DNA of 64,000 nt from Datisca glomerata (taxonomy: Eukaryota; Streptophyta; Magnoliopsida; Cucurbitales; Datiscaceae): NCBI GenBank assembly GCA_003255025.1, contig QANY01009110.1:1054001-1118000 (forward strand). Direction: 5' to 3'. Shown here one piece after another: positions 12,380 to 24,779 of this stretch. Every line of letters begins with the position of its first letter. Within the stretch, counting starts at the first letter, position 1. Made by a program: the position numbers and the translations under genes. Under the pieces are notes generated by a model. That model was given only the letters and a program-made list of their open reading frames with translations. It ran no database searches and was not told the origin of the DNA.

Positions 12380-14095
12380 TTAGCAAAGTTCAAATGCATA
12401 GAAGTTAAACTTGTACATGGGCTCGGTGTGTGTTGTGATCTTTTTTTATGAGCCACCGAATTGTGAGATGTTCAACTTTGATGATGAATATTTCTTCACT
12501 AAATCAGTCATGTAAGGTCATATTTGTTGCTATAGCCCTCAGCTGGATGTGATGGTGTACCAATTACTTTGATTTAGCCTCCAGTAAGAGATGCATGAAG
12601 TAGTTGGTATGATAGACCTCTCTCAATAAAGAGTCTGATCATGGCGACATTCATTGAAGAATGACTAGCTGCAATATATTTATACAGACACTAATAATGC
12701 ACAGCCTTATGTCAAATGTTAACATGAAAGAGTATACATGAAAATATATGTACCATATGTATGTTCAAATACCCATGTAACAAGTGAAAAAAAGTCAAGC
12801 AATATTCTCTAACTATATCGTGCTCATATATGATAGATAAAGCTCAATGATGTGTTCATATTCAACATTACTAGAGATAGTTCATCAGAATCACGAATAA
12901 ACGTACCATCATTTTCTGATATTAATGATTCAGAAATACTGACTAAGAAGAATTTACCAAAAAGGAGTCAGCAATTAGGGGCATGACCAATGCAGCATAA
13001 CACTAAGGTAACATATTACCTGAGAAAACTAACCAAGGCACAACGTATTAAGAAATAGCTCGCCGATGAATACGCATGCCAGGAGCATATGCCATAATGC
13101 TTAATGGGAAACATGAACTTTCAAATATGACATTGGTGCAATTAGATATGTATGACAGTAGATGTAACAAGTACATGTTTGCAACATTTTTACATTTCCA
13201 TGTGGTACAATGATTGATAGAATCAACTATATATATATATATATATATATCATAGCCAAATTACTTGCATGTGAATGATAATGTTTGATAATATGTTTAT
13301 AACATCTACTAGTAGTGATAAAATCACATTCAGTGATGTCATTTGGAAAGTTTTCAAATAAGTAATCATAGATGCACTTTCAATGATAAACATAATAGTA
13401 TGTGTCATTCTCAGACGATTCAGTCTTTGAAGACGCATATACGTAGAAACGTAGAATTAAAGTGCCTAAGAAGGAACATATATGTGTGAACATTTAAACC
13501 ACCTGTCATAAGCACACTTAAAGGATCATGGATTCATTTTCATGTGTTTCCTAATGGCGAAACGCCTACCAACTTATTTATAGTTTCAGCGAATTCTCTT
13601 TTCTTAATAAATCATGTTTCAATGGCCAAGTTTCACTTTTGGAGGAGAATTCGTGACAGTGGCTAAGTTTCGCCTTTACATACTCAGTCCTAAGTTACCC
13701 CTCGAGATAATTTTTTCATCACCCCAGGTGCACTCAGCGATGAATCGTCAAACCACATGTTAAGGTGATTTTGTAATCACGACAACAATTGATCTGAAAT
13801 ACTCTGCTTGAGGCACCAGACATAGTTATTTCCTATTACCATGGGCGTGCAGAACCAACATAAAAAAGATTTCCTCTAAGTTGTGTTGTAGACACACTTA
13901 AAGGCGGTCTAAAGCCATTTTCGTAATGATTTATGAGGAACCAGGTGGTTGTTAATTCCATATAACAACAAATATTTTCAGGAACCCAGCAAATTCTCAA
14001 GGACAATACTAAGATATAAGAGTAAAGCAGTGCCTTGGATGATGAAAGTTTGACTATTTAATATGCCACATGTATTAGCACCATGTGCAAGTTTA
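12380..14095. other. Decayed interior of the Gypsy element, no domain recognised
   Basis: It lies between the left LTR copy and the nested Copia-type LTR. No protease, reverse transcriptase or integrase motif could be recognised in any frame. An (AT)n microsatellite is at 13229-13250. Assignment to the Gypsy interior is by position only. Confidence 0.35.
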
Positions 14096-15919
14096 TGTTG
14101 GAATTGTGTCCATAAAGTATGATGTAATAACTATTTATGAATATTTAGTTATTTCTCTGATATTTATGTATTACTGAATTTTATGAAGCAATGAAAGTTT
14201 TCCTTTAATTAAAGTGTGTTTATAATGTACTTAAGTCCTGGAACTATTGTCAACGTAAGAAGAGTAAAGATAGAGGGGTCTTCTAGACAAACTCTTCTGA
14301 AATAGTTCAGAATTTTATTTGCAGTCTAAGGATCGACTGGGTAATCGAGTCTGATTACGACTGCTATGTTGAACCAAAGGATGTAGTTCATGGGTCATGG
14401 GAGTGGAGACTCTAACAGTTGACCTAGACATGTTATGGAACATGTTGAATAGACTAGTAAAAAAATATTTTAGAGCAAAGTCATTTATCTAGCTCTAAAT
14501 TTAATTGTTACACCTTAAAAGTATTTTCATGGTTGCCTTAATCTTTAGATGAATACGAAACTTGACTTAGTTACTTGCGATCTTTAATACGGCAAATGAG
14601 TGAGTTTCAATTGTCGGAGAAAACATCGGCTGTTAGGATCGTGATTCAACTATGTTGAAGTTACGTGATTCACAAATATGAAATCCGCGGTGAGATTGCA
14701 AAATGCAACAATATCACCTTATGATTTATTAATAAGTTTGTGCATAAATTAAACTGGCCACGTACTCGATGAAATGAATTATTAAATAAGATATGGTGAA
14801 CTGTACGAGATAATTTACTGTTATGTTTTTCTTATTCACAGTCAATAAAGGAGTTAAGAAAATAATCACTAGATAAGTAAAATGATAATTTTACATATCA
14901 CTTTTATTACTGATATTCACGAAGGGTAACATAGTAAAATATTTTATGGACTGCGAAATAAAAGGTGTTTACTTACACCAAAAGAAAATGTAGCGCTCAT
15001 GAATCGAGAGTTGATTCGACATTGGACATATAGTGGAATCGTACGATGTCACGATTAAATAGGTTGGGAATTTATGGAGATAAATTCACCGAGTATTTGA
15101 ATCCTATAACTTTATTCATGTGGGTCAGTCGGTCTCAGGAGTAACTCATAAGGACATGAATGAGAAACAACACCATATGTGATGGGTATCATCAGTAGAG
15201 TAGTGAAGACTAAAAATTAATGTTCAAATTAGTTAATTTTTATTTTCTATTTATTGGATAATTAGTAAATAAATTAAATTAATTAATTGATAGAGATCAA
15301 TTTAATTTATCAATTTGGATTGATGAATTTGGATGCAGTATTGGCTCTCAGGAGATGTAAAATTTTGACAATTACAGTAAAAGGGAGGAGAATTGCGGCA
15401 ATTTACAGTATGTGGGTATATGTGTAAATTCTATAATCTTTGTTTAAGGGATGGTATTAGGGTTGTCTCCCTAATTGAGTTGACACAACCCTGATCAAAG
15501 TGTGTGATTACACAGAGCAAAGAAAGTAGTTTATCTCTCCCTTCTTTGTTGCCTCCAAAATCTAGAGGAATAAGAGAAATTATTTTTTCTTCTGTTGTTT
15601 CCAGAGCCCACACTCAATTCCTGACGACATCTTATTGAGATATACTTCTAAACTCTATGAGTGGTGGTTGGTGCGAAGATTGATTCAAGTTTTACGAAGA
15701 ACGTAAGCCAACCAATAGAATTCCACCAAGTTAGAACTTATCTGATACAAGAAAGGTATAATATTATTTCTACCTCTTCTAAATACATCAATCTAAATAT
15801 GCATGATTATAAAATGTTTTATATTTAATATGATTAAATAGTTTATGTGAATTTTTTTTCTGCCCACGAACCATTCGTGGTTCATTATTTTTTTCTCAAA
15901 TTTAAAACTCGATCCAACA
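14096..15919 (+). repeat. Copia-type LTR (single copy, nested)
   Basis: It starts TGTTGGAATTGTG and ends GATCCAACA, the inverted TGTTGG/CCAACA termini of an LTR. It is followed immediately by a primer-binding site. Length is 1,824 bp. No second copy occurs in the window, so it is an LTR plus a short internal stub rather than a whole element. It lies inside the older Gypsy remnant. Confidence 0.65.
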
Positions 15920-15934
15920 TTTGGTATCTGATCC
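15920..15934 (+). promoter_or_regulatory. Primer-binding site of the Copia-type LTR
   Basis: TTTGGTATCTGATCC follows the LTR end. It resembles the usual plant Copia site TGGTATCAGAGC, complementary to the 3' end of initiator methionine tRNA, with two or three changes. This fixes the LTR's plus orientation. Confidence 0.6.
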
Positions 15935-16462
15935 TTGGGTTCTTGATTGTGCATATTTAGTAATTAGATGCATGTATCAATGATGTTGTGATATTGGTAT
16001 ATGTTTTTGTATGGTAGATTCAAAGCATGCTTGAAGGTGTTTTATGAATGGATCCTGATCGATTGGCTCTAGGTGTTTATTTTTAAATTTAGGATTGATG
16101 AACGCCAAAAATGAGGTATATGATTTGATGTAATTTAATTTTTGAAAAAGTTGTATTTTTAAATTCCATATAAATCCGTCGTCACAAGAAAAATCATCGT
16201 CACCGCCATTCGCCACTGCTGCTACCGCCGTGCCACGTTGTCACCTGCTGCCACGCTGCCTGTTGCTGTCGTCGCTCGCCACTATAGGTTTCATAATTAT
16301 GGTTTAGGAAACCATAGGAATTAGGAAACCTTAAGGTTTTGGAGTCTTTTGTGTTTAGGAAACCTTGAATTTTTAGAAATTTAGGGATTAGGAAACCCTG
16401 ATAGATCGTCCACGTCATGACATAATTGTAACCATAATTGAAGTCTTAGTGATAGATCACTA
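15935..16462. other. Junction of the two nested retroelements, no gene
   Basis: A short leader after the Copia-type primer site carries a tandem phrase (TTAGGAAACC four times in 16,300-16,400) and a GC-richer stretch with GCCACTG/CGCCGTGCC words. Then the Gypsy primer site begins. No credible gag reading frame is seen. Confidence 0.45.
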
Positions 16463-16480
16463 TCCAGTGGAGTCGCCAAA
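16463..16480 (-). promoter_or_regulatory. Primer-binding site of the Gypsy element (tRNA-Arg type)
   Basis: On the minus strand the LTR ends ...TGAACA and is followed by TTTGGCGACTCCACTGGA. From memory this resembles the tRNA-Arg-type site TGGCGACTC..CTGG of Tat/Ogre-lineage Ty3/Gypsy elements. It makes the right-hand repeat the 5' LTR. Confidence 0.55.
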
Positions 16481-17400
16481 TGTTCAGAAGCTAAGGGGGT
16501 ATGGCCGTGATGTCACGTGGGTGCAGTTACATGTATGATCTACTCACAATAAATGATAAATATAGCTGGAGAACGTGGAGGTTGAGATCTGAAAGATGAA
16601 GGACGAGCGCTTTGAGCGAGTTTATGGAAGGTGACAAAATGCTATTAGGAGGAGACATTCAGAGAGAATTACCCAAGTCTAGTAAGTAGAAAAATGTCAA
16701 ATGAAGCAAAAGTCAAAAGTCATTTACAATGAAAGGGAAAGCCTTTATTTATAGAGAAGTTTCCATGCGGAGTCCACTCCAATTAATCCCTTGACTAATC
16801 GACAATGGACCTTACGTAATGACACCTTAACAAGCTCGTTGAGGTGTCAAAATCCAGTCATCGTTTGTTATGGGGAAGATCCTCATGTATGCTACCTTCC
16901 ACCTTGTGCCATGTGTCACATGCAGTGACCGTGAATCCGGTAAGAAAGAACATGGAGATTGCCCATATAAATGAGATAAGTGGTATTCGTCCGAGACCAT
17001 TCCTGAGATTGTCCTAACAACTAAGTCATTTTCCACAATAGGAAGACATCGCATCCACAGCCCTAAAAAAGGCCATGCTAGTGAAGATATATCATTTTCA
17101 GTACAACGTAAACTCGTCCAAATCCTACCAGACCACAGCCCCCAGAATGTTTGAAAGCAAGGGATCCACTGAAATTTTTGTCACTTGACTTAGTGGTTAC
17201 AATGATACAGACGAATACATAGAAAAAATAAATAATACAAGATAAATTTTATGTCAGTCAATCGCTAACATGGATTGAGCAATCACGTTAAAAAGTCAAA
17301 ACAAACATTTGGCAGAGTTCATAGAAATGACACATGCCACATTGGAATTTCAAAGTCAAAGCAGTCAACAATGTGAATGAAGAGGGTGCACCCATGTACA
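16481..17400 (-). repeat. Ty3/Gypsy (Tat/Ogre-like) 5' LTR
   Basis: 920 bp with TG...CA ends on the minus strand (TGTACATGGGTGCACC at 17,400 to ...CTGAACA at 16,481). It carries a CTATAAATAAAGG TATA-like box near 16,745-16,760 and is followed by the primer-binding site. It matches the left copy at 11,520-12,379. The mismatch level points to an old insertion. Confidence 0.65.
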
Positions 17401-18485
17401 AATACAATGATATGAATATTTATAAAATATAGGATATTTAGTAACAACTACAATTTTACATAAGTTAAACTAAATTTAAAATATAATCAGATTAAAATCT
17501 CTTAATTTAATAGGATCATATATATGTAAGTAGATCTAAAAAACCTCGGAGAAATTAAAATGTTAGATATGTTCAGCTAAAAATGGTTTTCATTAATAAA
17601 TGCATAAAATTGACAAAATTATAAAAAATAGAAATCTTGACAAAATTCTAGCATATAGTGGAATTTGTTATTTTATTACAAGTTTTGAAAAAATATATTA
17701 TTGTTAGGCCCGTCGAAGAGTGTTTTTTTTGGTTTAAAAGTTATTTTCTACAAATAGTTTTAAGTTGTCTTTAAAAAACAAAAATTGCTTGGTAATAAAG
17801 GTAAAATAATATTTTCTGTTTTAAAAATTGAAAAATATGTTTTGTTGTCAAATACTTTTAGGTAATACAATTAAAATGTTTGTAGAGAACAATATCTAGA
17901 AATAAGAAAACGAAGTTTTTGTAAATATGGTTGTTCTCAAACTCTTCTCCAGAACAGTATTCTGGAAATAACGTCTGTCATGTTGAGCTTGTATCCGTCA
18001 AAATTGAATCTTGGGTTTGGTTCCAAATGGGCACCCAAGTTATAGATGGTGAAAAGGACACGCTTAAAGGTCCGAACCCACACAAGCACTGCCACTGTCT
18101 AGCCAGCTTGGGTTGGTTCAATTCTTTCAATTTTGGGAGCGTAGTCCTAATTGGGCTAAGCATGTGCATGCAATATGCATACACATGTGATAGCCATTAG
18201 AAGGGAACAAAATATCATGTATAACAGTAAGTCTTGAGATATAAGTCGAAGACACAATATTATAAAACTCTTTATCGCAAGTGGAATTATGTCGCTCACT
18301 AAAGTCTCACAAAAGTTCTATGTGACCAAGAATTACCATGACCGTAAACCTACCTAGCTGATTAGAGAATATAAATTTAGGTCTAAATGGACAATCGAAG
18401 AAACACGATGACACTATTAATGATTTTTGTGCCTTATATTGTATATTTGAGTTACTGCAAGATACATTTCATAAATAGAAATCAC
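17401..18485. other. Intergenic DNA, no gene seen
   Basis: AT-rich sequence. The overlapping open frames on both strands at 17,931-18,200 are mutual shadows without a recognisable domain. Confidence 0.45.
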
Positions 18486-18489
18486 CAAT

Positions 18490-18670
18490 GTGTGTAGGGG
18501 TGAAAATTTTGGTACAGATGTTCGGTTCGGTCGGTTCTTTATATACATTCAGTTCGGTTCGAGAAAATTAGATAAACATAGTTTCGGTTGGGTTCGAAAT
18601 TTCGGTGATTTTTAAACCGAACCGAACCGAATTTTTATTTTTTATATATAATTTCATAACAAACCGAATA
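18490..18670. repeat. CGGTTCGGTT / CCGAACCGAA inverted repeat tract
   Basis: Several TTCGGTTCGGT words on the left face AACCGAACCGAACCGAA on the right, around an AT-rich centre, so the strand can fold back. Such tracts are frequent in plant genomes, often as MITE-like or satellite fragments; the family is not assigned. Confidence 0.5.
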
Positions 18671-18743
18671 AAATTTAAACTTTAATATTATTTTTTTCAA
18701 TAATATTACTAGGAAGTAATTTTTAAAAAAAAATAATTAATAA

Positions 18744-21450
18744 TGTAACAACCTAAAAATTTAACCAAGTTTTAGTTTAGTATTTTATCAAAATCGTCGC
18801 GAAAGGTAGTTCAATTTTTTTAAACCAACTCATGCTAAATAAAATAATATATTAAGAAAAAATCAAATCATTCATCAAACTTTTAATTACATAAAAAGAC
18901 TTACTTAAAATCATTCAACTAAAGAGTGCATATTTTAAAAATTCACAAACTAATTAAAATACAACACAACATCAAGTAAATATTTTCTAAAACACTTTTA
19001 AACAAGATTCATTAGCTCTCGTCCGTTGTCAGAGACTCTAAACCTCTTGGACAATAAACTCTTCATCATTGTTACCATCATTTAAAAATTTATACTAAAA
19101 CAGAGTAAGTATATATAAAAATATACTTAGTAAGCAAAATTTCACATATGTAGCATAGAGCAACATTCATAATCACATAAACATATTACACACAGAGCTT
19201 TCAAATCTTTCTTACAGAGTTCACTGGTCAACTTTCATTAGAGCTTGCCATCACACTCAGAACAGAGATTACTCGTCAGTAATTGTTAGCTTGTAAAGTA
19301 AGTACAAGTGGCATTCCTCACGAGTACAACTCCACACCTTCAAGATGGTGTAACCAGTTGTAAAGATTCCTTCTCACAAACTAACCAGAGCACATAACGG
19401 AGACCATTTCCTGAAAGATTAGGCAAACAAAGATCTTTCTCGAAGGACAAGGCAAACAGAACAGAATGGCGAGCATGTGACTTTAATGGCATAAAGCAAA
19501 TTCTTTCATGCATTCATACAACATTTTCCTCATTTTATAACATATATTAAATTATCAATCATATAACTTAACATAATACTTAAACATCATAATTTGACAA
19601 TAACAAGAACAAAGATAACATCGGGGAACACTATATATCACAAAATACAAACAGAGTTCTATTATAAATTTCCAGACATACAATTCAAACCATCATAATT
19701 TCACTTATCTTGAATCCAAGCCAGCTCAAATAATCCAACTCGAAAAGCTTGAAATCTCAAAGAGTTCTAAGAAACTCCTAGAGTCCCGTTGTATTCATTG
19801 ACCAAAACTGATTTGAACGGTTTTGATTTAATAACCTCGTCATGGTTCTAATTCATTTTTAAAACAAATCTTTTCTAAACTCTTCATTCACTACAAATGC
19901 TCGAAATAAATGTTGAAACATGTTTAGAATCATGAAATAAATGCTCAAAATGTAACCTTCTGTCATGTTAAGATTAGAACTCAGAAAACACATATATGAT
20001 AAAAATCTAGTATCTTTTTAATTCCACAACTATTTATTTTAAAGTTTACAAACAATTTAAAGCTTTGATACTGAGTAAACATCTGTGTATAAACCCTCAA
20101 CGTTAGAATCATCAAAACATAAGGATTTTACCCAAAACCAAGTCACGGACTACAAACCAATTCTAAACACATCTAATTTCAACTAAACATCTTAAACATT
20201 AACTAAACATCCGTACCAAGTTTGTAAAAATTGCAAACTTCAATATATAAATATTTCGTTTCATAAACTACATGTATAAACCAAATATTTTTATTGTTAT
20301 TTTTTAAAACAAAATCTGATTTCTATACATATGTAGATATTTATCTATATTAATATAGCTTAATTTCTATAAGAAGGAGAAAATAAAATGATATAAACAT
20401 CACAAAATAATATGTTCTCATATATGTATAAAACCACGACTGAAATTCTGAGATAACTTACCAAACATAAACCGTTATTTTTGTCAAAGTAAAACATGAT
20501 ATGTAAATGGTGTCATATGATTTTAAAAATTAGTACGCTAAACGTTGAAAATACTTTAAAATCATGGTAGTGAAAATATTCGTCTCACCTTAAGCTTGAT
20601 TAATCTCAAAGAAAATTGGGTCTTCTTGTCACTGAAAGAAGAAGAATACCATTAAATAGAAAACGAAGGAGGGTGAAGAGTCACGGCTAGGAATGGGAAG
20701 AAGCATGCTGAAATGTTTTCTTAAGAAACAAAGAAAAATGGGAGAGATCACGTCTTCGAACAGGAATCAAAATAAAGAGGGCTTGTAATAGTATTTTAAA
20801 AATAGAAAATTAGGGGATTGGAATATAGTGCATAACCAAGGAACAAAATTGCATAATTAAAATAACTATTTTGCCAAACAAACAGAGCGAAAAGGAAGTC
20901 TAATAGTCCATGGTTAAGGTAAAGGAGAAGAGATTTTCCGAAGATGGTTTGAGAGTAACCCAATGAAGTTTTGAAGAAGAAAGAAAGAAGTCATAATGTG
21001 ATTAGTGGGGAGTAGGAGAATAACTGTCTCGTAAGGAGATTTCAAAACGTGAGTTGAAAGAGAGGAAAAATAAAGGGAAGTGGGGAACTTAACACACGTC
21101 TTTAACAGCAAGTACGTGTCATACTTCAAAATATATTTGGATTTCAAGAAAATCCAATTCAAATTGAAAAGATTAGCAAAAAAATTTAGGTAAAGAATTA
21201 TGTGAAATGCGTGAAATGAAAAGTTCAAAACTAATCTTACTAAAATCAACTTATTTAGGGTAAAGAATTCAAAGTTTTTCATAAATACTATCATAAAACC
21301 ATATCAAAAGTTTGAACATTTATAAGCTCATCATATCCAAATAACTATAATGAGTCTATAAAATATATTAAGAAACCAATGACACACATGGTTTAACACA
21401 TATAAACATGTCATATAGAGTATGGTGCATATGAATATTTACCTAACATC
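18744..21450 (-). repeat. Possible solo LTR of a Gypsy-like element
   Basis: TGTAACAACCTAAAAATTT at 18744 resembles the terminus of plant Ty3/Gypsy LTRs (TGTAACAnCC). Candidate TG...CA closure is at about 21,445-21,450 (...ACCTAACA). The stretch is non-coding and AT-rich and has no pol motifs. No target duplication or second copy was found, so the limits are tentative. Confidence 0.28.
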
Positions 21451-21559
21451 TCTGGACATGGAATATATTGTAAATACCTTCTTTAAAACTTACATATGAG
21501 AAATCTCATATGGTTCAAATATCTTAAAAATATTACTACGTATAGTATTCAATAACTTT

Positions 21560-22239
21560 TTCAACTTCCTACTCAGCATTTTTTTGCTTAATTACCCTTT
21601 CTTCATCAGTCCCACTTGCAAATACGCTGAGAATATGCTTGCTACTCCTTCATTCACAGGAACAGTATTCTATTTGCCTACAGATTCTGTCGTTGATTGT
21701 AAAGGGTTTAACGTTATAGAAAACACATTCTCAGCGAGTATTCGAGAAAGATGGCATCTCTCGAACCATATTTCAATTCAATGATCTGCTCGAAGCTTTG
21801 GCCATTGCAGAAGAATCTCATCTTGCCTTGAAGCTATTCTTAAGTATGCCATATTATAGTTTAATGCCAGATTCTCGGAACCCCACCAGGACTGATTTTT
21901 CGTTCCCAACAAATTCAGTCACCAAATTTTAGAAAAACCAGAAAATCCCCAATTTCAGTTCCCGGCAAATTCAGTCACCAAGTTATAGAAATACCGGAAA
22001 ATCCGCCATATTCTCAAATCGATATGAAAAACACAGATAACATTAAACAAAAGAACGAGAAGCTTACCGAAGAAGATGATGTTCAGATAACATAACTGGA
22101 TGGCTTTTATCCTTCCACTGCGTATGAAAACACGAGAGACTCCGAGAAGGAACTGTCGTCCTTGTTAGTTTCTCAAACGTTCGGAGTTCCATATATGATG
22201 TTTAGCTCCGTTGATTCCGGCATAAACGACAGCAGCTTC
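21560..22239 (+). other. Coding-like flank interrupted by the foldback element
   Basis: Base composition is less AT-rich than its surroundings. A plus-strand frame runs from about 22,022 to the insertion point and reads YENTRDSEKELSSLLVSQTF near its end, with one internal TAA. The frame stays open across the target duplication into the right flank (31,590-31,703). No family is recognised, and it may be a chance frame. Confidence 0.25.
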
Positions 22240-22248
22240 TTAAATCAT
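22240..22248. repeat. Left target-site duplication (TTAAATCAT)
   Basis: Nine bases directly outside the left inverted repeat. They match seven of nine with TTAAATCTA at 31590-31598 directly outside the right one. Nine base pairs is the duplication size made by Mutator-superfamily transposases. Confidence 0.6.
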
Positions 22249-22772
22249 GGGTTTGCTTTTTACTCCTCCACTAATCATTTATGCACATAGAACTCATATA
22301 CTAATTTTTTATTTCTTTAATTCCTGACTCACATTTCATTTAAAATACATTTATGAAATTATATGTTTATTCTCCACCTTATTTATTCTTCTTCATTTTT
22401 CATTTTTGCTATCACTTCTTCATTTTATTCTTCATCTTCATACTTCTCCGTGCAACAGCAAAATATTTATTTATTTTCTTCTTCAAGTTCATGAATTTTC
22501 AGAGAATATTTATTTATTTTCATTTTTCTGAAAATGAGTTTTTGTCCATTTTTACAGATCTGAACCAGAAGATCTGAGGACAACACATATCTAAAAATAA
22601 GTTTTTGCCTATTTTTACAAATTCGAACCATATCTAACTACAAAGCCAGATCTGAAAATGGGTTTTACCTATTTTTGGGCAGCAATTCCTTTTTCTAGTT
22701 CTTTTTTGACGTTTTACCTTTTTTCAATCCTTCAAAATTTTATTTTTAGAGAGTCATTCATGGGGACACGCT
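22249..22772 (+). repeat. Left terminal inverted repeat of the foldback element
   Basis: It reads outward-to-inward as pyrimidine-rich sequence (TTCTTCATTTT words), then AAATATTTATTTATTTTC twice, then repeated AGATCTG and AAATGGGTTTT units. Its last segment contains GACGTTTTACC and GAGTCATTCATGGGG. The same order appears inverted at 30979-31589. Confidence 0.8.
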
Positions 22773-23323
22773 AGCGTTGTGTACATATCGTGTAGACCCT
22801 CATCGTGTAGTCATCATGTAGCCATCGTGTAGTCTACACGATGGGTACACTGACATCTTGTAAACATCGTGTAGTCTACACGATGGGTACACTGGCATCG
22901 TAGAGTCATCGTGTAGTGTACACGATGGGTGCACTGGCATCGTGTGGTGTACATGATGGGTGCACTGGCATCGTGTAACCATCGTGTAGTATACACGACG
23001 CCAGTATAGTCATCAGATAGTATACACGTAGTCTGCATGACGCCAGTGTAGCCATCATGTAGTATACACTTGTGTCGTGTAGACTATACGATGGCTACAC
23101 TACTACACGATGAGATACACTAGCGTTGTGTAGCCATCGTGTAATCTACATGATGAGTACACTAGCGTCGTATAGCCATCGTGTAGACTACATCGGCGTC
23201 GTGTAGACTACGTGTATACTACACGATGGCTACACGAGTATCGTGTAGTCTACATGATAAGTACACTAGTGTCGTGTACATGATGGGTACACTAGTATCG
23301 TGTAGTATACACGCAGTCTACAT
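22773..23323. repeat. Palindromic minisatellite, left block
   Basis: It consists of degenerate repeats of a near-palindrome whose arms are CATCGTGTAG and its complement CTACACGATG around one T. They are joined by linkers such as GGGTACACTGGCAT and AGCCATCGTGTAG. Most units can form hairpins by themselves. Long open frames through it (Cys/His/Thr-rich) are an artefact of the repeat. The block ends exactly where the Copia LTR begins. Confidence 0.85.
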
Positions 23324-24592
23324 TGTAGGATCGATATGGCAACCCAAGAGGTGAATGAATTGGGTGATCGTGTTCCAATTTAGAACTTTTTGCACTCAAT
23401 TAAAAAATGAAGGGTTCAAGAATGAACTTCAATGTTCCACGAGTTTAACTCTTGAAAAGATAAATAAGTGATAGATAAAAGTATTGAAGTAAATAATGCT
23501 TAATATAAAGGCAGAAATATAAAGCAAGCAAATAAGATAATTACGGAAACTTAAAGTGCGGAAATTAAATTATGAAAATTAAGTGCGAGAAATTGAAATG
23601 CAGAAAATAAGTAGCACAAAATAAAAAGAGAAAGAAGGAGAAGAAGATAGGCATTTTTACGTGGTTCAGAAAATTCTATCCCTGCGTTCACGCTCCAAGC
23701 ACTCCCTTGAAGATTTTAATCCCACGATCTTCATATGGGTGAAGACCAAACCATACAAACCCAATTGACTTTATGGGTGTCAACTAAACCTTACAAAGCT
23801 ATGTGTTTCGAGATTAAGTGACCCCTTAGAATAACTCTTTCAAAATAGTAGAATCTCCAATCTAAACTCATAAAAAAATAATCTTGTTCACTCAAGAAAT
23901 TTGCAAATATAAAGATCAAAATATTAAAAGAGATTTAGGAGAGTATTGGGAGAGTTTTAAGAGCAAGTCTTTTGGCTATGAAATTATGTTTTGTGAATAG
24001 AAATTGGGTGTATTTATAGGGGATATGGAGTTTAGGGTTTTGAAGGGAAAATTTTAAATTTTGAATATAGACAAATGAATTGACACTTCATCCTCAATAA
24101 GAAGGACAAAAAATCTTTGACCAAAAAGGCAAGTAAAACTCCTACCCAAAATAACACAATATGACTAAAAACTATTCGGGTAAGCTTCATCTCTCTTTAT
24201 CTGCTTGAAATTGAAACTTACTTTGTTTGCGCTTTGTCACTATCTCCATCTCATGTATTTTGTCTATTGTGTAAGAGATATATGATTTTTGGTGTTTAGG
24301 CTTTTTATGGATGTAGATTAATTTAATGATAGTTATCCCTAAATAAGTTGAGCTTTAATAAGTGTAAATAAAATGAGTAAGCTCCAAATGAAAATTACAT
24401 GAAAGTAGATATTTTCATGATCTTCAATCTTCACGCTTTATGAGCTCATATGAAAATAAATATTTTCATAATCTTCAATTGGAATGTCTTGTGATAATTT
24501 TTTCAATGGCATCTGCAAATTTGATTAAATTTATTAGCAACGTCAATATTTGTTATCATCAAAAGTTATCTCATATAGATATAGGACTAACA
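23324..24592 (-). repeat. Copia 3' LTR
   Basis: On the minus strand it begins TGTTAGTCCTATATC (24592) after a purine-rich tract and ends CGATATCGATCC-type sequence at TACA (23324), giving TG...CA ends. It matches 29167-30418 along its length with scattered mismatches and small indels. Confidence 0.9.
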
Positions 24593-24607
24593 ATCTCCTC
24601 TTTTTTA
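24593..24607 (-). promoter_or_regulatory. Copia polypurine tract
   Basis: The minus-strand sequence is purine-rich (AAAAAAGAGGAGAT) and ends exactly at the first TG of the 3' LTR, the expected primer for plus-strand DNA synthesis. Confidence 0.75.
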
Positions 24608-24779
24608 TGATGACAAACCACCGAGACAAAAAATATATTTAATCAAATAAATTTAATTTACTCCCTCTAAATATATGCTCACCATCAAGATAAAAATATA
24701 ACCCTTAAGTACATTATATTTTCTCCCCATTTGTTATCATAAAAAAGAATAAACCAATAATAATGAGGAAAAATACTTT

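Noticed and set aside
20914..21294. 126-codon minus-strand frame
   Set aside because: Hydrophobic, AT-driven composition inside an LTR-like block, with no motif and no splice or start context.
22800..23038. Overlapping Cys/His/Thr-rich open frames that look like a repeat protein
   Set aside because: They are translations of the palindromic minisatellite. All frames and both strands give similar phrases, and there is no start context or homology.
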